NCBI GenBank assembly: GCA_012727625.1
Contig: JAAYGP010000229.1
Location: forward strand, 1 to 7,478
Direction of reading: 5' to 3'
DNA: 7,478 nt
DNA from: Clostridiaceae bacterium
GTDB taxonomy: Bacteria > Bacillota > Clostridia > DSM-8532
Shown: positions 5,480 through 7,478 of the stretch, in pieces
Position numbering within the stretch: the first letter of the stretch is position 1
Layout: every line of letters begins with the position of its first letter
Program-made: the position numbers and the translations under genes
The notes under the pieces: model-generated
The model's input: only the letters and a program-made list of their open reading frames with translations
What the model was told of the DNA's origin: nothing
Database searches by the model: none

Positions 5480-6523
5480 CTACAATTGTATTACTTTTCC
5501 TCCGGCAGCCTTTTCAATCCTGTTCATTACCGCAATTCCTATTCCTGTCCAGGGAATTGCCTCCACATAAATTTTCTCAATACCGGCATCATCACAATCC
5601 CTGAAAATTCTGAATATGTTTGCTGCCATATCTTCCGGTGCCTTGATGCTGCCATATGGTATGATGTTATTAACATTATATGACGGTGTATTCTCATAAG
5701 CTGCTATGACTGCTGTTTTAAGCCCTTCTTCCCTGTCACGGACAACATTTTTATTAATCCATTCAACCACATCGGACCTTTCACCGGAGACCACAATAAC
5801 CTCCCCTTCAGGCTTGTAATGGGTGTATTTCAACCCGGGGGATTTTGGTTTGTCCACTGTTTGCGCATTAAACAGAGATTTATCCAGAACAACTTTTCCA
5901 ATAACACTTTCAATCATGGATGGTGTTACCCCTCCCGGTCTTAATATAACCGGCACTTTGGTAGTCATATCAAGAACAGTGGATTCAACGCCCACTCTGC
6001 AGGCTCCCCCGTCTATAATAAACGGGATCCTGCCGTTTAAATCATCAAGGACATGCTTTGCAAGTGTGGGACTTGGTTTCCCGGATAGATTTGCGCTTGG
6101 TGCGGCTACGGGAACGCCTGATCTTCGGATTAACTCAAGAGCAATTTCGTTATCAGGTATCCTGACTGCAACCGTATCAAGACCACTAGTTGTTTCGGGA
6201 GGCACGATCGGCGCTTTTTTTAAAACCATTGTCAAAGGGCCGGGCCAAAAAGCCTGTGCCAGCTTTTTTGCTTCCGGCCTTATATCCGCTGCAAGAACTT
6301 CAAGCATCTCTGCTTCAGCTATATGAATAATCAAAGGATTGTCGCAGGGACGTCCCTTAGCCGCAAATATAGATAAAACAGCTTCGGGGTTTAATGCGTC
6401 CGCGCCAAGCCCATATACGGTCTCCGTGGGAAAGGCCACCAGCTGCCCGTTTTTCAGTGCTTTTGCAGCTCTGTCAAGCTGCTCCATATTCGAGTCTGTA
6501 ATCCTTATATATTCCGTTATCAT
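5480..6523 (-). CDS. ywlC: Threonylcarbamoyl-AMP synthase, Sua5/YwlC
   Basis: This enzyme makes L-threonylcarbamoyl-adenylate from threonine, bicarbonate and ATP, the first step of the universal t6A37 modification of ANN-decoding tRNAs. With the start chosen here it is 347 residues, about the length of Bacillus YwlC. The YrdC domain (about 11-205) has PTETVYGLG (32-40), KGRPCDNPL (56-64), PSANLSG (142-148), GVESTV (178-183) and RPG (195-197). A linker with SPGLKYTHYKP (228-238), which closes over the active site in Sua5 proteins, leads to the C-terminal Sua5 domain (about 240-347). An upstream in-frame ATG at 6574 would add 17 residues, but it lies above the predicted -10 box, and AGAAGG (6532-6537) sits eight bases before the ATG at 6523, so the shorter form is preferred. 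It heads the ywlC-ywlE-rpiB unit. The partner tsaB/tsaD/tsaE genes are not in the window. Confidence 0.95.
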   Translation of the reverse strand: MITEYIRITDSNMEQLDRAAKALKNGQLVAFPTETVYGLGADALNPEAVLSIFAAKGRPCDNPLIIHIAEAEMLEVLAADIRPEAKKLAQAFWPGPLTMVLKKAPIVPPETTSGLDTVAVRIPDNEIALELIRRSGVPVAAPSANLSGKPSPTLAKHVLDDLNGRIPFIIDGGACRVGVESTVLDMTTKVPVILRPGGVTPSMIESVIGKVVLDKSLFNAQTVDKPKSPGLKYTHYKPEGEVIVVSGERSDVVEWINKNVVRDREEGLKTAVIAAYENTPSYNVNNIIPYGSIKAPEDMAANIFRIFRDCDDAGIEKIYVEAIPWTGIGIAVMNRIEKAAGGKVIQL

Positions 6524-6557
6524 CTGTCCTACCTTCTTTTCATGTAACCCAGGAATG

Positions 6558-6586
6558 ATTATACCACAACGCAATAAAGCTGCAAA
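6558..6586 (-). promoter_or_regulatory. Extended -10 promoter for the ywlC operon
   Basis: On the minus strand TTTGCA (6586-6581, four of six) is followed after 17 bases by a perfect TATAAT (6563-6558), with TGG directly before it as an extended -10. The start is expected near 6551, 28 bases before the ywlC ATG. It nearly mirrors the proB promoter on the other strand. Confidence 0.7.
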
Positions 6587-6621
6587 TATGACAATCTTTT
6601 TTAAGTTTTGAGTAAAAAACT

Positions 6622-6650
6622 ATGGCATTTTTATTGCTCTGTGGTACAAT
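6622..6650 (+). promoter_or_regulatory. Extended -10 promoter for proB
   Basis: ATGGCA (6622-6627, four of six to TTGACA), a 17-base spacer, and TACAAT (6645-6650) preceded by TGG as an extended -10. Transcription should begin near 6657, giving a proB leader of about 100 bases that holds two hairpins. Confidence 0.65.
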
Positions 6651-6671
6651 ATGATCAGTTTTTTTGTATGC

Positions 6672-6689
6672 AGGCTTGAACAAAAGCCT
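6672..6689 (+). promoter_or_regulatory. First hairpin in the proB leader
   Basis: AGGCTT (6672-6677) pairs perfectly with AAGCCT (6684-6689) across a six-base loop. It lies about 15 bases after the predicted start of transcription. No T-run follows closely enough for a terminator. Confidence 0.35.
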
Positions 6690-6701
6690 ATAATTATATT
6701 T

Positions 6702-6720
6702 TTTCCGGATTTGCCGGAAA
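6702..6720 (+). promoter_or_regulatory. Second hairpin in the proB leader
   Basis: TTTCCGG (6702-6708) pairs perfectly with CCGGAAA (6714-6720) across a five-base loop, a compact GC-cored stem ending 24 bases before the proB Shine-Dalgarno site. It could affect translation or RNA stability; no known riboswitch motif is recognised. Confidence 0.4.
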
Positions 6721-6759
6721 GATATTATGAAATAAGGAATTTTCAAGGATGTGTTTCTT

Positions 6760-7478
6760 ATGTCGCTGCAATACAGAAACGAACTTAAAAAAGCTCACCG
6801 GATCGTTATAAAGGTAGGAACATCAACCCTTACTCATAGTACGGGCAGAATGAATCTTGCCCGGATGGACAGGCTGGCTATGGTGATTTCTGAATTGATT
6901 AACCGCGGAAATGAAATAATTCTGGTTTCCTCCGGCGCAATAGGGGTGGGAATGGGAAAGCTCAACCTTACCGAAAGGCCAAATGTTATGGGAGCCAAAC
7001 AAGCACTTGCCGCTGTCGGACAATGTGAACTCATGAATATATACAGCAGATTGTTTTCAGCATACAATCAGACGGTTGCCCAAATCCTGTTAACAAGAAA
7101 TGATGTTGACAATGAAGTAAAGCGTCAGAATATTGACAATACTTTTGAACACCTATTAAAAAGACATATTCTGCCGATTGTCAATGAAAACGATACTGTA
7201 TCCACTGATGAGATAAAGTCCCTGGATCATTTCGGTGACAATGATACTCTTTCAGCCGTGGTTGCAAGGATGGTCTATGCGGATCTTCTTATTATACTTT
7301 CCGATATAGACGGATTCTATGACGCAAACCCGAGAGAATGCCCGGAATGCAAGCTGATTGACACTGTTACTGAAATTAAGGACGAAATACGCCATTTCGC
7401 CCATGGCAACGGAACAAAACGGGGAACAGGCGGTATGATAACAAAACTTGACGCTGCCGAAATGGTAACTAAAGCCGA
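6760..7478 (+). CDS. proB: Glutamate 5-kinase, 3' end outside window
   Basis: This cytoplasmic enzyme phosphorylates glutamate with ATP to gamma-glutamyl phosphate, the first and usually feedback-inhibited step of proline synthesis. The visible 239 residues have the amino-acid kinase fold signatures: KVGTSTL (18-24) with Lys18, VSSGAIGVGMGKL (56-68), NENDTV (142-147), GDNDTLSA (159-166), LSDIDGFYDANP (180-191), and KRGTGGMITKLDAA (220-233). This is nearly the whole kinase domain; whether a C-terminal PUA domain follows cannot be seen because the frame stays open to the edge. The ATG has AAGGA (6745-6749) ten bases upstream. The ATG at 6749 is out of frame. It is transcribed divergently from ywlC across a shared intergenic region of 236 bases. 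proA is likely to follow, by analogy with other Firmicutes. Confidence 0.95.
   Translation, partial: MSLQYRNELKKAHRIVIKVGTSTLTHSTGRMNLARMDRLAMVISELINRGNEIILVSSGAIGVGMGKLNLTERPNVMGAKQALAAVGQCELMNIYSRLFSAYNQTVAQILLTRNDVDNEVKRQNIDNTFEHLLKRHILPIVNENDTVSTDEIKSLDHFGDNDTLSAVVARMVYADLLIILSDIDGFYDANPRECPECKLIDTVTEIKDEIRHFAHGNGTKRGTGGMITKLDAAEMVTKA

Noticed and set aside
5823..6326. 167-residue plus-strand frame
   Set aside because: It is antisense to the YrdC domain of ywlC, which is unmistakable in the other strand.
6524..6574. Upstream in-frame ATG giving a 364-residue ywlC product
   Set aside because: The ATG lies upstream of the predicted -10 box, the added residues do not resemble the family N-terminus, and the inner ATG has a good Shine-Dalgarno site.
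6642..6720. T-box or riboswitch upstream of proB
   Set aside because: The leader is only about 100 bases and lacks the T-box antiterminator motif; TGGTACAAT is better read as an extended -10 box.
6540..6746. 68-residue minus-strand frame upstream of ywlC
   Set aside because: It crosses both divergent promoters, has no ribosome site or recognisable domain, and lies in the intergenic region.

Overview
This window is chromosomal housekeeping DNA from a low-GC Gram-positive bacterium. It is most likely a member of the Clostridia, perhaps near the cellulolytic Acetivibrio/Ruminiclostridium group. The genus is inference; the phylum rests on purine-rich Shine-Dalgarno sites, AT-rich spacers and the gene order. 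Every protein-coding gene except the last lies on the minus strand.

Reading the minus strand from right to left, the first unit is ywlC (tRNA t6A synthesis), ywlE (low-molecular-weight phosphatase of the protein-arginine-phosphatase type) and rpiB (ribose-5-phosphate isomerase B). It starts at an extended -10 promoter near 6558-6586 and ends at an intrinsic terminator whose stem contains the rpiB stop codon. rpiB probably also has its own promoter, with a perfect TTGACA overlapping the ywlE stop codon. The second unit is upp (uracil salvage), a dCMP deaminase gene, a tagO/wecA-type polyprenyl-phosphate GlcNAc-1-phosphate transferase gene, and a wecB/mnaA-type UDP-GlcNAc 2-epimerase gene. upp and the deaminase feed pyrimidine nucleotide pools. 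The transferase and epimerase supply the lipid-linked GlcNAc and the UDP-ManNAc used to start teichoic acids or other wall polysaccharides. Gaps of about 210-230 bases before tagO and wecB leave room for extra promoters.

On the plus strand, proB (glutamate 5-kinase, first step of proline synthesis) diverges from ywlC and runs off the right edge. The two divergent promoters are near mirror images: 18 of 21 bases match in inverted orientation, including the extended -10 elements. This is the most distinctive regulatory signal here.

The left 310 bases hold no convincing gene. They form a long imperfect foldback with matching blocks in inverted order, which looks like a small non-autonomous mobile element or its remnant. 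Other points worth a check are a Ser in place of the usual metal-binding Asp in the TagO-like enzyme, and the leader hairpins before proB. I found no phage, CRISPR array, tRNA, rRNA or clearly new multi-gene system.
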